DNA of 64,000 nucleotides from Phycisphaerales bacterium. GTDB lineage: Bacteria > Planctomycetota > Phycisphaerae > Phycisphaerales > UBA1924. Below are positions 43,478 to 51,959 of the stretch, piece after piece. The DNA lies in assembly GCA_029260265.1 (NCBI GenBank), contig JAJDDO010000024.1:621458-685457 (forward strand), in the 5' to 3' direction. The notes below the pieces were generated by a model. It saw nothing but the letters and a program-made list of their open reading frames with translations, had not been told where the DNA came from and did no database searches. The translations under genes and the position numbers were made by a program. Positions within the stretch are counted from its first letter, which is position 1. The number at the start of each line of letters is the position of its first letter.

Positions 43478-44750
43478 AAGAATCTTGCTTCGCCAGATGA
43501 CTCAGATCCTTCCCCGGCCAACTGAATGCTTCTTGGCCGGTGGCGGTTTCGTGGAGGATGGTGAGTCGTCTTGAGTAGGCCTGGGATTGCTGGATGCCTC
43601 GGCGTTGCATGACGGACATGGCGATGTCCACAAACTTGCCGAGCCGGAACGATTTGGTGCCCGCGTCGGTGTGCCACCCGAAGGGTTCGAGGGTGGCGGT
43701 GAGTGGGGCGGTGGCGGCGTACATGACGCCGGTGCCGACGATCGCGCCGGTCATGATGCGGGTGCTGATGGCGGTTTTGGTGTGGTCGCCCATGGTGACG
43801 CCGAGGAAGGTCTCGCCGGTTTTTTCCATCTTCGCATCGGTGGTTGGGCGTGCGTTGATCTCAGCGTAGGTGTTGAGCAGGTTCGAGTTGGTGGTGTCCG
43901 CGCCGAGGTTGCACCATTCACCGATCCAAGAATCGCCCAGATGCCCGGCGTGTGCCTTGTTGGAGTAGCCCTGGAAGATAGTCCCGCCGACCTCGCCGGA
44001 GACTTTGCAGACCGGGCCGATCGCGGTGTTGGGTTTGATGAGGCACTGGTCGAGCACGGTGGTGCCCGGTCCGATGTAGGCCGGCCCGGTGATGATGGTG
44101 CCGGGGCGGATGGTCGCGTTTTCGTCGATGACGATCGGGCCGCGTTGAACATCGAGGACAACTGTGGGCAGGACCATCGCATCGGGGTGGATAGCGATGG
44201 TGTAGGCGCCGATGCCGATGACCCCGGGGGGGAGGTCCTTGAGGGCGGGCATCGTGGCGGTGAAACTGGCGAGGTCATACTCGAGGCATCGGTCGCGGAA
44301 GGTGCGCCAGTGCCACGGGCGATTCATGAGGACATGATCGTCGATCTCGACGGTTTTCATGTCCGGGTTGCCGCCGGTGAGCAGGGCGTGGACATCGGTC
44401 GCGGTCAGGCGGACGGCGATCATGTCGGTTGATGATTTTTCGATGAGGGCTTCGCCGAGCTTGAGTTTCTCGATCGCGTCGATGGGCAGCGGGCAGCGCC
44501 CGTTGATCATCAGGATCTCGTCGTCCGACGGCTCGGGCGGGACATTAATGGGCAGGGCGGTGTGTTCTTGGGCGAGCTCGGCGATCGCGGCGGGGAGGAC
44601 CAGCGCGATCGGCTCGAGGTTGAACGCAGCGGTCAGCCGTTCGGCGGTCGTCATCGCGCCGGTGCGGATTGCGTGCGCAGGGCGGAGGTCATTGAGCGGG
44701 GCGAGGATGCCCTTGGCATCATCAAAGAGAATGGCTTTGGTGGTGGTCAT
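43476..44750 (-). CDS. Alternative GlmU-type sugar nucleotidyltransferase-like protein with left-handed beta-helix
   Basis: A 424-residue protein. The N-terminal part (KAILFDDAKGILAPLNDLRPAHAIRTGAMTTAERL) resembles the N-terminal part of the alternative GlmU family found in Bacteroidota, which lacks the usual GxGTRM signature. The C-terminal half is a left-handed beta-helix of hexapeptide repeats (GPIVIDENATIRPGTIITGPAYIGPGTTVLDQCLIKPNTAIGPVCKVSG), followed by EVGGTIFQGYSNKAHAGHLGDSWIGEWCNLGADTTNSNL, a segment like the acetyltransferase end of GlmU. It probably acts in UDP-GlcNAc formation or another sugar-nucleotide step. It lies 25 bases after mreD, linking it to cell-wall synthesis. The frame opens at 44867; the ATG at 44750 starts the domain. 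Confidence 0.75.
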   Translation of the reverse strand: MTTTKAILFDDAKGILAPLNDLRPAHAIRTGAMTTAERLTAAFNLEPIALVLPAAIAELAQEHTALPINVPPEPSDDEILMINGRCPLPIDAIEKLKLGEALIEKSSTDMIAVRLTATDVHALLTGGNPDMKTVEIDDHVLMNRPWHWRTFRDRCLEYDLASFTATMPALKDLPPGVIGIGAYTIAIHPDAMVLPTVVLDVQRGPIVIDENATIRPGTIITGPAYIGPGTTVLDQCLIKPNTAIGPVCKVSGEVGGTIFQGYSNKAHAGHLGDSWIGEWCNLGADTTNSNLLNTYAEINARPTTDAKMEKTGETFLGVTMGDHTKTAISTRIMTGAIVGTGVMYAATAPLTATLEPFGWHTDAGTKSFRLGKFVDIAMSVMQRRGIQQSQAYSRRLTILHETATGQEAFSWPGKDLSHLAKQDS

Positions 44751-44775
44751 ATTGAGAGAGTGTATGGCGTGAAAC

Positions 44776-45342
44776 TCAGATGTGACGCGCGAATCTGGTT
44801 GGGACGGCGCTGTGGAATCCGAAGACGGGTTCGAGGGCAAAGAATATGAATGAAAGCACGATTGCACCCAGCCCGGTGTACAACGCCGAGAGCGTGCGTC
44901 GGATCAACTCGCCCGCAGCGTTCCAAACGATCGGATCATGGCCGAATCCACGGATTGTGAAAATTGCGACGATGACGACCTGGGCGATCAGAGCGCCGAA
45001 GAACGAGAGGACAACCATGGTCAGCGGGTTGCGACGGATGACCATGCCCCGGATGGCGAAGATGAACTGGCAGACGAGCAGGTACCCAAGGGCGTGCGGC
45101 CCGAGCACCGTCGAAGCGCCGCCGTCGACATGCACCATCGGCGAGAGCAGGTCCGCAACGACGCCGAGGAAGATCGCCGCCCAGAGCGACTGGGCCTTGG
45201 GGGCATGCAACGCGAGGAACACGATCAGCGGCAGGATCACGCTTGGCAGCACGCCGCCCTGTCCGGCGTCAAAGTACACGAGCAACGATCGCTCGATGCC
45301 GAATCCAATCCAAGAAACGAACGCGAAGACGAACCAGTTCAT
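44776..45342 (-). CDS. mreD: Rod shape-determining protein MreD
   Basis: A 188-residue inner-membrane protein with about five helices (WFVFAFVSWIGFGIERSLLVYF, VLPSVILPLIVFLALHA, LWAAIFLGVVADLLSPM, LGYLLVCQFIFAIRGMVIRR, FFGALIAQVVIVAIFTI). MreD links MreC to MreB and the elongation machinery. Sequence conservation in MreD is low, so the call depends partly on position: its ATG overlaps the mreC stop by four bases and mreB lies upstream. The GVVADLLSP pattern (Asp in the third helix) is a common MreD feature. The next gene downstream is the alternative GlmU gene. Confidence 0.88.
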   Translation of the reverse strand: MNWFVFAFVSWIGFGIERSLLVYFDAGQGGVLPSVILPLIVFLALHAPKAQSLWAAIFLGVVADLLSPMVHVDGGASTVLGPHALGYLLVCQFIFAIRGMVIRRNPLTMVVLSFFGALIAQVVIVAIFTIRGFGHDPIVWNAAGELIRRTLSALYTGLGAIVLSFIFFALEPVFGFHSAVPTRFARHI

Positions 45343-46199
45343 GGAAGCATCTCCTCGTTCTCGACCGGGAGGCGGAAGATCACATCGGGCACGCGTCGGA
45401 GGTCAACCGCGGGCTTGACAATGATCTGTTTGCGGAGCGGTTGGTTGGGGGCGTTCTCGATGCGTTCGATGGTGCCGACGACGAGCATCTGGGCGTGGCG
45501 TGGCCATTGGTCGTCGAGGAGCCTGACCTCGAGCCCGGGGGTCAGCGCGGGGGCGTCCGGATTGTTCGGGGGGGTGACATCGCCACGCAGGGTGCCATCG
45601 CCGAGCGGGGTAAGCAGGCAGCGGAGCTGGTGCTGCCCGTTGTCGTCGAGCATCACGCTTGCCATGAGCGGCAGCGACGATTCGGAACTGATCGGCAGGA
45701 CCTTGCAGGTTCGTTGATCCGCGATCGAGACGCGCCCGAGCAGCTGGACCGCTTCAACCACGACGACGGTGTTGCGATGGATGCCCTCGTCGGTGCCCGA
45801 GCGGACGATGAGCAGTTCTCCTGAATGACCGATCCGCGGGCGATGGAGCTGCTTGACATCAATGTCGGGGATGAGGTTCGCGCCGCGTTGGAGCTGGTCA
45901 ACCAGGTCGGTGAGCTGGCGATTGATGGATCTTTCACGGAAGAGTTGGGTGCGGATGCGATCGATCTCTTGTCGGAGCGACCGCTCTTGCTCGGAGGTGA
46001 TTCGATGCACGGAGGAGGTCGGGATGATCCAGGTGGTGAGCTTGGTGATCGGGGCTTCGATGGGGGCGATGACGACCTCGGTTTGGGCGCTGAACCATTG
46101 CAGCCCGCGGGTCCATCTCACGGGGAGCAGGGCGAACACCAACAGGGTCGTGACCGTGATCGGCATGGCCCATCGCACGAGTGCTGGTTGGTGATTCAT
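45339..46199 (-). CDS. mreC: Rod shape-determining protein MreC
   Basis: A 286-residue single-span protein of the elongasome. A transmembrane helix (MPITVTTLLVFALLPVRW) is followed by a coiled coil (ITSEQERSLRQEIDRIRTQLFRERSINRQLTDLVDQLQ) and a double beta-barrel periplasmic domain with the MreC-like features HSGELLIVRSGTDEGIHRNTVVVVEAVQLLGRVSIA and LEVRLLDDQWPRHAQMLVVGTIERIENAP. Phylum-specific divergence is clear: it lacks the usual long loop conservation, but the layout and position between mreB and mreD settle it. The stop overlaps the mreD ATG by four bases; mreB ends 77 bases upstream. Confidence 0.9.
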   Translation of the reverse strand: MNHQPALVRWAMPITVTTLLVFALLPVRWTRGLQWFSAQTEVVIAPIEAPITKLTTWIIPTSSVHRITSEQERSLRQEIDRIRTQLFRERSINRQLTDLVDQLQRGANLIPDIDVKQLHRPRIGHSGELLIVRSGTDEGIHRNTVVVVEAVQLLGRVSIADQRTCKVLPISSESSLPLMASVMLDDNGQHQLRCLLTPLGDGTLRGDVTPPNNPDAPALTPGLEVRLLDDQWPRHAQMLVVGTIERIENAPNQPLRKQIIVKPAVDLRRVPDVIFRLPVENEEMLP

Positions 46200-46276
46200 T
46201 GGTGACCCCTCGTCGGCGTTGCTCGCATCTCAGTGTACCGCGGGGGCAAGGTTCTCGCTTGGGTGCGCCGGGGCAT

Positions 46277-47326
46277 CTAGGAGTCCGCGTTGTTTTCGAG
46301 GGTGTCTTTCCATTCCTCGATGTTTTCGAGGTAGATGGCGGTGCCTCGAGCGACACAGGTGAGCGGATCTTCCGCGAGGGTGGCATCAAGCCCGGTGGCC
46401 TTGTTGATCTGGGTGGTCAGCCCGCGGAGAAGCGCACCGCCTCCCGCGAGTACGATACCGTTGTCTACAAGATCCGCCGCGAGCTCTGGCTCGGTGCGTT
46501 CGAGTGTGCGGGTAACGGCTTCGATGATGTTGGTGATCGGTTCGGAGAGAGCTTCGCGGACCTCTTCGGAAGAGACGGAAGTTTTTCGTGGCAAGCCAGA
46601 GACCATGTCGCGTCCGCGGACTTCCATTGACGACTCTTCGCCGGTAGGAGCAGCTGATCCGATCTGGATCTTGATGCGTTCCGCGGTCTGCTCACCGATC
46701 ATCAGGTTGTAGGTCCGCTTCATGTGCGCGATGATGGCTTCGTCCATGTCATCGCCGGCAACGCGGATTGATTCGCAGTTGGCGATGTCGGCCAGGGTCA
46801 TGATGGCGACCTCGGTGGTGCCGCCGCCGATATCGACAATCATCGACGCGGTTGGTTCAGCAAACGGGAGCCCGGCACCAATCGCTGCGGCGATCGGCTC
46901 TTCGAGCAGGTAGGTCTTGCGAGCGCCGGCGCGGTCGGCGGAATCAAAGACGGCTCGTTTTTCAACCGCGGTGATTCCTGAGGGGATAGAGATCACGACA
47001 CGCGGGCCGAGGAACCGGACGCGTCCTGTGATTTTAGTGATGAAGTAGTTGAGCATCGCCTCGGTGATTTCAAAGTCGGAGATGACCCCGTCTTTGAGTG
47101 GTCGGACCGCGGTGATCGAGCCGGGGGTTTTGCCGAGCATCTCTTTAGCGACCCACCCGACCGCTTGCCCATTTTTGAGGACCTGATTGGTGCCCTTGCG
47201 GACAGCGACCACGGAGGGCTCGTTGAGGACGATCCCCTGCCCGCGGACCGCAACAAGGGTGTTGCAGGTTCCCAGGTCGATTCCCATATCGACACCAAAC
47301 GGTCCTAGCAGGCGTTCATACCACAC
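46277..47326 (-). CDS. mreB: Rod shape-determining actin homologue MreB
   Basis: A 349-residue actin-like filament protein that directs lateral wall synthesis. ATPase motifs: phosphate 1 MGIDLGTCNTLVAV, then PSVVAVRKGT, the phosphate 2 block MIVDIGGGTTEVAIM, and the adenosine segment GIVLAGGGALLRGL. SIPSGITAVEKRAV is typical of MreB. The GTG at 47326 gives an N-terminal WYERLLGPFG that could be an amphipathic membrane helix; an ATG at 47287 is the other choice. The presence of MreBCD in a planctomycete suggests a rod or curved cell rather than the coccoid form of some Phycisphaerae; this is an inference. Confidence 0.96.
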   Translation of the reverse strand: MWYERLLGPFGVDMGIDLGTCNTLVAVRGQGIVLNEPSVVAVRKGTNQVLKNGQAVGWVAKEMLGKTPGSITAVRPLKDGVISDFEITEAMLNYFITKITGRVRFLGPRVVISIPSGITAVEKRAVFDSADRAGARKTYLLEEPIAAAIGAGLPFAEPTASMIVDIGGGTTEVAIMTLADIANCESIRVAGDDMDEAIIAHMKRTYNLMIGEQTAERIKIQIGSAAPTGEESSMEVRGRDMVSGLPRKTSVSSEEVREALSEPITNIIEAVTRTLERTEPELAADLVDNGIVLAGGGALLRGLTTQINKATGLDATLAEDPLTCVARGTAIYLENIEEWKDTLENNADS

Positions 47327-47514
47327 TTGTGTACGGTCTCCATCGGGGGCGAAAGCCCGGGGTGTGTCGTCGCGTCAATGCTCAGACAGTGTGTGTGAGC
47401 GTAGGTTCCATGATAGCAATGATCGTGGGTGTGTGCTTGCAGATCCCGGTTTCATTGGGATAGCAGGCGGAAAACGCGCAAATCTCGCGGATCGATCGGT
47501 GATGCAAAACGGAA

Positions 47515-47548
47515 GCTGCCCGTCGGATCCGGACATCCGACGGGCAGC
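47515..47548 (-). terminator. Intrinsic terminator after the coiled-coil membrane gene
   Basis: On the minus strand, 38 bases after the stop, a perfect 14-bp stem (GCTGCCCGTCGGAT and its complement) with a six-base loop is followed by TTCCGTTTTGC. It isolates the gene from mreBCD downstream. Confidence 0.85.
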
Positions 47549-47586
47549 GTGTATGGCAGGGTCTGATCGGGACAAGCTGAACCAAA

Positions 47587-48540
47587 TTAGTCGTTGGAAG
47601 CGACCGGGGACTGCTCGGGCTGATCGTCAGCCGACTCAGGTGTGATCTCGATGATCTGTGGATCGATGGTGAATCCGCGGACCGGTTCGGGCTGGGTGTC
47701 GTACGAATGCACGCGTCCTTCTTGGTTGATGAGGAACTGGGCCTCTTCAACATAGCTGGTGTCGCGATCACGCCCAGCGATGGATTCCAAACGAGCACGC
47801 TGATCGTTGCGGATGGTCGACAGACGCGTGTTCAACTGGTCCAGGGAGTGAGCCTGGAAGTTGGAGTGTGCGTTGATGGTCGCCTGGCGATCTTCCATCA
47901 TGTCGATGAGCCGTTCGTTGCGTGCGATCGTATCGATCTGGGCATCGAGTTGGTAGAGCTTGGCTTGGAACTCGGACTGCTCGGTGGTGAGCCTTTCAAG
48001 CAACTCGGCGAGCTGGACTTCCTGCTCGTTGAGGTACTGGAGATCGAGCTCAAGGTCGGCGCCGCGGGATGCGTAGAGATCGCGTGTTTGCTCGATCTGC
48101 TGGCGCTTGCCGTAGGCTTTATCGAGGTTGACGGCCCGGTTGTCGAAGCTCACACGGACAATCGCACCGGGGTTGGCGGATTGGGTGACGCGGGCCTGGG
48201 CGAGTTGGGAATCAACGACATCGAGGTCGATTGATGCGAGCCCGACGACCTTGTTGGCGACCTGGAACTCACGGGTGAGCTGGGCGATCTGGGTCTGGAC
48301 TTCTGAGAGGTCGCTGCGGACATCGGCGATCTTGCCGGGGTATTCCGCTTCGAGCTTCTTGATCTGTGCACGAAGGATGATCGGGTCATCGATGTGGTCA
48401 TCGATCATGCCGGTGAGGGACTGCTGCCCTTGTGACATGAGTGCGCCCATCCGATGTGGTCCTGCGACGGCGACTAGGACTCCGCCTGCCAAGACAGCGA
48501 TGACGGTTCCGCGAACAACTGTTTTTCCAAAGCAACCCAT
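47587..48540 (-). CDS. Membrane-anchored coiled-coil protein of unknown function
   Basis: 317 residues: a short Cys-containing N-terminus (MGCFGKTVVRGTVIAVLAGGVLVAVAG) forming a transmembrane or signal segment, then long coiled-coil helices from about residue 55 to 265. These include IADVRSDLSEVQTQIAQLTREFQVANKVV, LQYLNEQEVQLAELLERLTTEQSEFQAKLYQLDAQIDTI and QAHSLDQLNTRLSTIRNDQRARLESIAG. An acidic tail follows. It resembles the coiled-coil membrane proteins of planctomycetes without a named family. AAAGGAGG gives a strong ribosome site, and an inverted repeat (CGCCGG/CCGGCG) precedes the AT-rich promoter-like stretch. Its position next to the Mre genes is suggestive only; it has its own terminator. 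Confidence 0.7.
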   Translation of the reverse strand: MGCFGKTVVRGTVIAVLAGGVLVAVAGPHRMGALMSQGQQSLTGMIDDHIDDPIILRAQIKKLEAEYPGKIADVRSDLSEVQTQIAQLTREFQVANKVVGLASIDLDVVDSQLAQARVTQSANPGAIVRVSFDNRAVNLDKAYGKRQQIEQTRDLYASRGADLELDLQYLNEQEVQLAELLERLTTEQSEFQAKLYQLDAQIDTIARNERLIDMMEDRQATINAHSNFQAHSLDQLNTRLSTIRNDQRARLESIAGRDRDTSYVEEAQFLINQEGRVHSYDTQPEPVRGFTIDPQIIEITPESADDQPEQSPVASND

Positions 48541-48561
48541 GGCAGCCTCCTTTTATAATCT

Positions 48562-48578
48562 CGCCGGTCCATCCGGCG
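48562..48578. promoter_or_regulatory. Inverted repeat before the coiled-coil membrane gene
   Basis: CGCCGG-TCCAT-CCGGCG is a perfect 6-bp repeat lying just upstream of ATTATAAAAGGAGG on the minus strand. It could be an operator or a hairpin at the start of the leader. It may also be chance in GC-rich DNA. Confidence 0.35.
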
Positions 48579-48830
48579 TTGTGGTTTTCGACTTCAGGGC
48601 ATCGATGCCCGATGGAGACTCAATGGGATTCTGGGTCGTTGGATTTCATGTTGGATTAAAAAATGCCGGATTCATGGTCCGAAAGCATGGTGTGGGCACA
48701 GAAAACGGGTTTTTGCATCGGATGGTGGTGGGGCGGTGGTATCCTTATGAGAAGGGGCGGGGTGAAAGACCGTCCCGTACAAACCCAAGAATGAACACCC
48801 ACGCAAGTGCGGGCAATGAAGGGTCTCTGC

Positions 48831-49616
48831 ATGCTCACCAATATGACAACCAGTTTTATCGCCCGCTTGCGTGCCAACGACGAGGCGGCATGGTTCGAGC
48901 TCTGGGAGACCTTCGGCCCGGTTATCCGGATCCAGCTCTCCAAATGGGGACGCGGGCGCATCGGTGTCGAGACCGTTCGTGACCTCTCCCAGGAAACATT
49001 GGCGGCTTTGTCAAACTCGATCGAGCGGTACGACCCGGCGCGGGGCGCACGGTTTTCGACCTGGCTCTTGGCGATCGCGAAGCATGTGCTCGGTGACGAG
49101 ATCGATCGGCGTATGGCGCTCAAACGCGGCGGGGGCAAGGCGAACGCGTCGTTCGATGAATCATGGATGAAAGCGGATGCAGCGTTGGGTGTCGATGATG
49201 CATACGAGGCTTCGGTGTTCCGCGCCAAGGTCGCCGCCGCGATCAGGATGGTGGAGCGGGAGACTGATTTTACGGACTTCACGATCTACCGGATGCGCGT
49301 ATTGGACGGGCAGAGCGGCAAAGAAGTCGCTGCCGGGATCGGCGTGAGCGAGCCAACGGTGAGCCGAAAGCTGGCCAAGGTCCGTGAGCTGCTGCGGGTG
49401 AAGCTCAGGGAGGTGATTGCGACCTATTCGTTCACGGAGGATGAGCTGAGCGAAGCCGAACGAAATGGATTGGTCGCGGATCCCAATAGTGGTGGTGGCG
49501 GGCATGCCGACCCGTCGACGAAAACCGGAGATGTCATGTTTGATGACGCGATCGGAGAGATCTACCACCGGCAGATGGAACTTCGAGCACAGGACGAGCG
49601 GAATCTGCTCGGCTAA
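48831..49616 (+). CDS. RNA polymerase ECF-type sigma factor
   Basis: About 261 residues. Region 2 is seen in LRANDEAAWFELWETFGPVIR and DLSQETLAALSNSIERYDPARGARFSTWLLAIAKHVLGDEI (the -10 binding and melting helices). Region 4 is seen in GQSGKEVAAGIGVSEPTVSRKLAKVRELLR (helix-turn-helix). The last 65 residues after region 4 are an extra C-terminal extension ending DEIYHRQMELRAQDERNLL-like, which may contact a regulator. I see no anti-sigma gene; instead a membrane Ser/Thr kinase starts 24 bases later, an arrangement known from planctomycete ECF groups whose sigma factor may be controlled by phosphorylation. I took the ATG at 48831 because AAGGG lies seven bases before it; later and earlier starts are possible. 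Confidence 0.85.
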   Translation: MLTNMTTSFIARLRANDEAAWFELWETFGPVIRIQLSKWGRGRIGVETVRDLSQETLAALSNSIERYDPARGARFSTWLLAIAKHVLGDEIDRRMALKRGGGKANASFDESWMKADAALGVDDAYEASVFRAKVAAAIRMVERETDFTDFTIYRMRVLDGQSGKEVAAGIGVSEPTVSRKLAKVRELLRVKLREVIATYSFTEDELSEAERNGLVADPNSGGGGHADPSTKTGDVMFDDAIGEIYHRQMELRAQDERNLLG

Positions 49617-49640
49617 TCGGCTCGATGAAGGGGCTTACTG

Positions 49641-51956
49641 ATGAGCGATGGACTACTCACGCTTTTGAAGATCTTGGTTATTATTCTTGGAGCCACCTTC
49701 GGGTTTACCCTCTTGGTGATGCTGATCGGGGTCGTGTTCAAGATGACCTTCCGGATCACCGGCAATATCTTCCGGTTCATTGGTGAGACCACTTCGGACA
49801 TTCTTCGCTTGATCGGTGCGGTTCTGGCGGCGGTGATATTTTCGCCGATGGTGCTTTTGAGTATTGTCATCGGGCGATGGTCGGCGTCCAAGCATTACGC
49901 TGGAGCATTCGCAGATGAATGCAAGGCCGGCGGGCGTTGTGTGTACCGTCTCTTTGCCGGGAATCCCGCGAGATTGCTTGGGCTTTCAGGAGCTCTCGAG
50001 GGCGTTGAGCGCAGGATACCAGATGCGATGGCCGCGGCTCCGGGGCGTGACAAGCCGGCGCGGCGCGTTGGGCAGTTTGATGGTTACTCGATCGTCGGCT
50101 CGTTGAAGGGCGGCGGCTCGGGTGGCAAGCTGTATATCGCCGAGCCTGATGAGATGAAGCGGGCGGTGTTCAGCAAACGAAATCTTAAGCATGTCGATCA
50201 GGTGGTTATCAAGTCGTTCTCGTTGCAGGACGGATCGAGCCTGCCGCAGATTGTTCGCGAGAGCCGTGCGCTCGATGCAGCGCGGAAGCTTGGGCTGGTG
50301 ATCGAGCATGAGATGACGCCGGAGCGGTTTTATTATGTGATGCGGTATGTTCCGGGCGAATCGCTGGCCGTGGTGACAAAGAACTTCCACGCCATGAGCA
50401 GCGCCGATGGGCTCGATGCCGAAAATCTACGATCGGTGCTCGGATACGCACGAGACCTGCTCGTGGCGCTCAATGCGTACCACGGTTCGGGTTTGTGGCA
50501 CAAAGATGTCAAGCCCGACAATATTATCGTCGACGGGCGTGATGCCGGTGCCCGGGCGCACCTTGTGGACTTTGGGTTGGTAACGCCGCTGCGTTCGGCG
50601 ATGACCCTGACCACGCATGGCACCGAGTATTTTCGTGATCCAGAGCTGGTACGCCAGGCTCTTCGTGGGGTGAAGGTCCATCAGATCGATGGGTCCAAGT
50701 TTGATGTCTACGGCGCCGGTGCGGTGTTGTTCTCGATGATCGAGAACTCCTTTCCCGCTCACGGCGGGCTTAGCCAGATCACCAAGAAATGCCCCGATGC
50801 ACTCCGGTGGATCGTTCGGCGCTCGATGGCCGAGTACGACCGTCGGTATCCGAGCGCATCGGCTATGCTCGCCGATGTTGAGGTGTTGTTGAATGCCGAG
50901 CACCCCTTCGCGGTCAAGCCTGTGGACCTCCCGAGTGTCTCTGGCGGTGATGTGCAACAACAGATCGCTGAAGACCACGACCGCGACCCCGGGTACAACT
51001 TTGGTGCAGATTCTGCGGCACCGAAGTTCGATCATCGTGCCGCTTCACCCGTGCCGCCGCGGAACCCATCGCCAGCGGGCGATCGTGTGGGACGCCCCAA
51101 GACACGCGTGCACGGATGGTGGACCGGGAAGTACCATGTTGTTGACCCATCGCACCGCGCTAAATCGCCGGATCAGCTTGAGGTGCCTCTGTATGCCGCC
51201 CGCGCCCGCGTGCTGCGTGCGGTTGATGATCGCAAGCCCGCCAAGCACCAGGTGAAGGCTGCCCGCAAGCGTGCACAGCAGATGCGAAACCGCGCACAAG
51301 CGCGTGTGAAGGGCCGAAGTGGGGCCGTCGAGCGGAGCTACTCCAACACGCCGGGTGCGGTTGTGGTGGTTGCAGGCTCGTTCGCTCTCGTTCTCGCATT
51401 GGGTCTTGCGTTTGCGTTCACGGCGGGTTCAAACTTGTTTGATGACGGGCCGAGCAGTACAGTCGTCTTGAGCCCCATGCCGCCCGCGGTTGCACCATCT
51501 GTTGGTCAGCATGATGATGTTGTGAATGAAGAGTTGCCGATGGTCGATGCTTCGATCTTGGTGGTGAGTGATCTGCATCTGCCGCTCCCTGAGCAAGCGG
51601 TTGCCGAGTTTTCAGCGGGCTTCGAGCAGCTTCGCCGGAGCGGGCTTGATCTTGGCGGCGATCTGATTGATGGGGCAAACGAGGAGACGATCAATACGAT
51701 TGCTGAGCTCCGCCACCATATCGGCGCTCTGCCGCTTGATGCCCCTCGATTCTCGATGCGCATCCGTGAGTGGTTCGATGGCAGCGAATACGATGGCGTG
51801 CTGTGGTTTGCGTACAACCCTGAAGATCCGGCGAGTACCTACGCGGTTCTCGTGACCGATCAACTGTACTGGTCCCAGACTCCGGTCGAGGAAGATCTCC
51901 CCGGACGGGTGGTGAGGGTGCTGGCCAGCAACGGGTACCAGGTCGCTGATGAATAA
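49641..51956 (+). CDS. Membrane Ser/Thr protein kinase with C-terminal extracytoplasmic domain
   Basis: 771 residues. Two N-terminal hydrophobic helices (LKILVIILGATFGFTLLVMLIGVVF and ILRLIGAVLAAVIFSPMVLLSIVIG) precede a kinase domain of about residues 150-420. The domain has a Gly-rich loop (SLKGGGSGGKLYIAEP), Lys in VVIKSF, a catalytic loop HKDVKPDNII (HKD where most have HRD), DFG in LVDFGLVTP and GTEYFRDPE. A basic linker rich in Pro and Arg is followed by a third helix (AVVVVAGSFALVLALGLAFAFTAG) and a C-terminal domain of about 170 residues without a recognised sensor fold (SILVVSDLHLPLPEQAVAEFSAG). It follows the sigma gene by 24 bases. The natural inference is a sensor kinase acting on that sigma factor. 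Confidence 0.85.
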   Translation: MSDGLLTLLKILVIILGATFGFTLLVMLIGVVFKMTFRITGNIFRFIGETTSDILRLIGAVLAAVIFSPMVLLSIVIGRWSASKHYAGAFADECKAGGRCVYRLFAGNPARLLGLSGALEGVERRIPDAMAAAPGRDKPARRVGQFDGYSIVGSLKGGGSGGKLYIAEPDEMKRAVFSKRNLKHVDQVVIKSFSLQDGSSLPQIVRESRALDAARKLGLVIEHEMTPERFYYVMRYVPGESLAVVTKNFHAMSSADGLDAENLRSVLGYARDLLVALNAYHGSGLWHKDVKPDNIIVDGRDAGARAHLVDFGLVTPLRSAMTLTTHGTEYFRDPELVRQALRGVKVHQIDGSKFDVYGAGAVLFSMIENSFPAHGGLSQITKKCPDALRWIVRRSMAEYDRRYPSASAMLADVEVLLNAEHPFAVKPVDLPSVSGGDVQQQIAEDHDRDPGYNFGADSAAPKFDHRAASPVPPRNPSPAGDRVGRPKTRVHGWWTGKYHVVDPSHRAKSPDQLEVPLYAARARVLRAVDDRKPAKHQVKAARKRAQQMRNRAQARVKGRSGAVERSYSNTPGAVVVVAGSFALVLALGLAFAFTAGSNLFDDGPSSTVVLSPMPPAVAPSVGQHDDVVNEELPMVDASILVVSDLHLPLPEQAVAEFSAGFEQLRRSGLDLGGDLIDGANEETINTIAELRHHIGALPLDAPRFSMRIREWFDGSEYDGVLWFAYNPEDPASTYAVLVTDQLYWSQTPVEEDLPGRVVRVLASNGYQVADE

Positions 51957-51959
51957 TTA

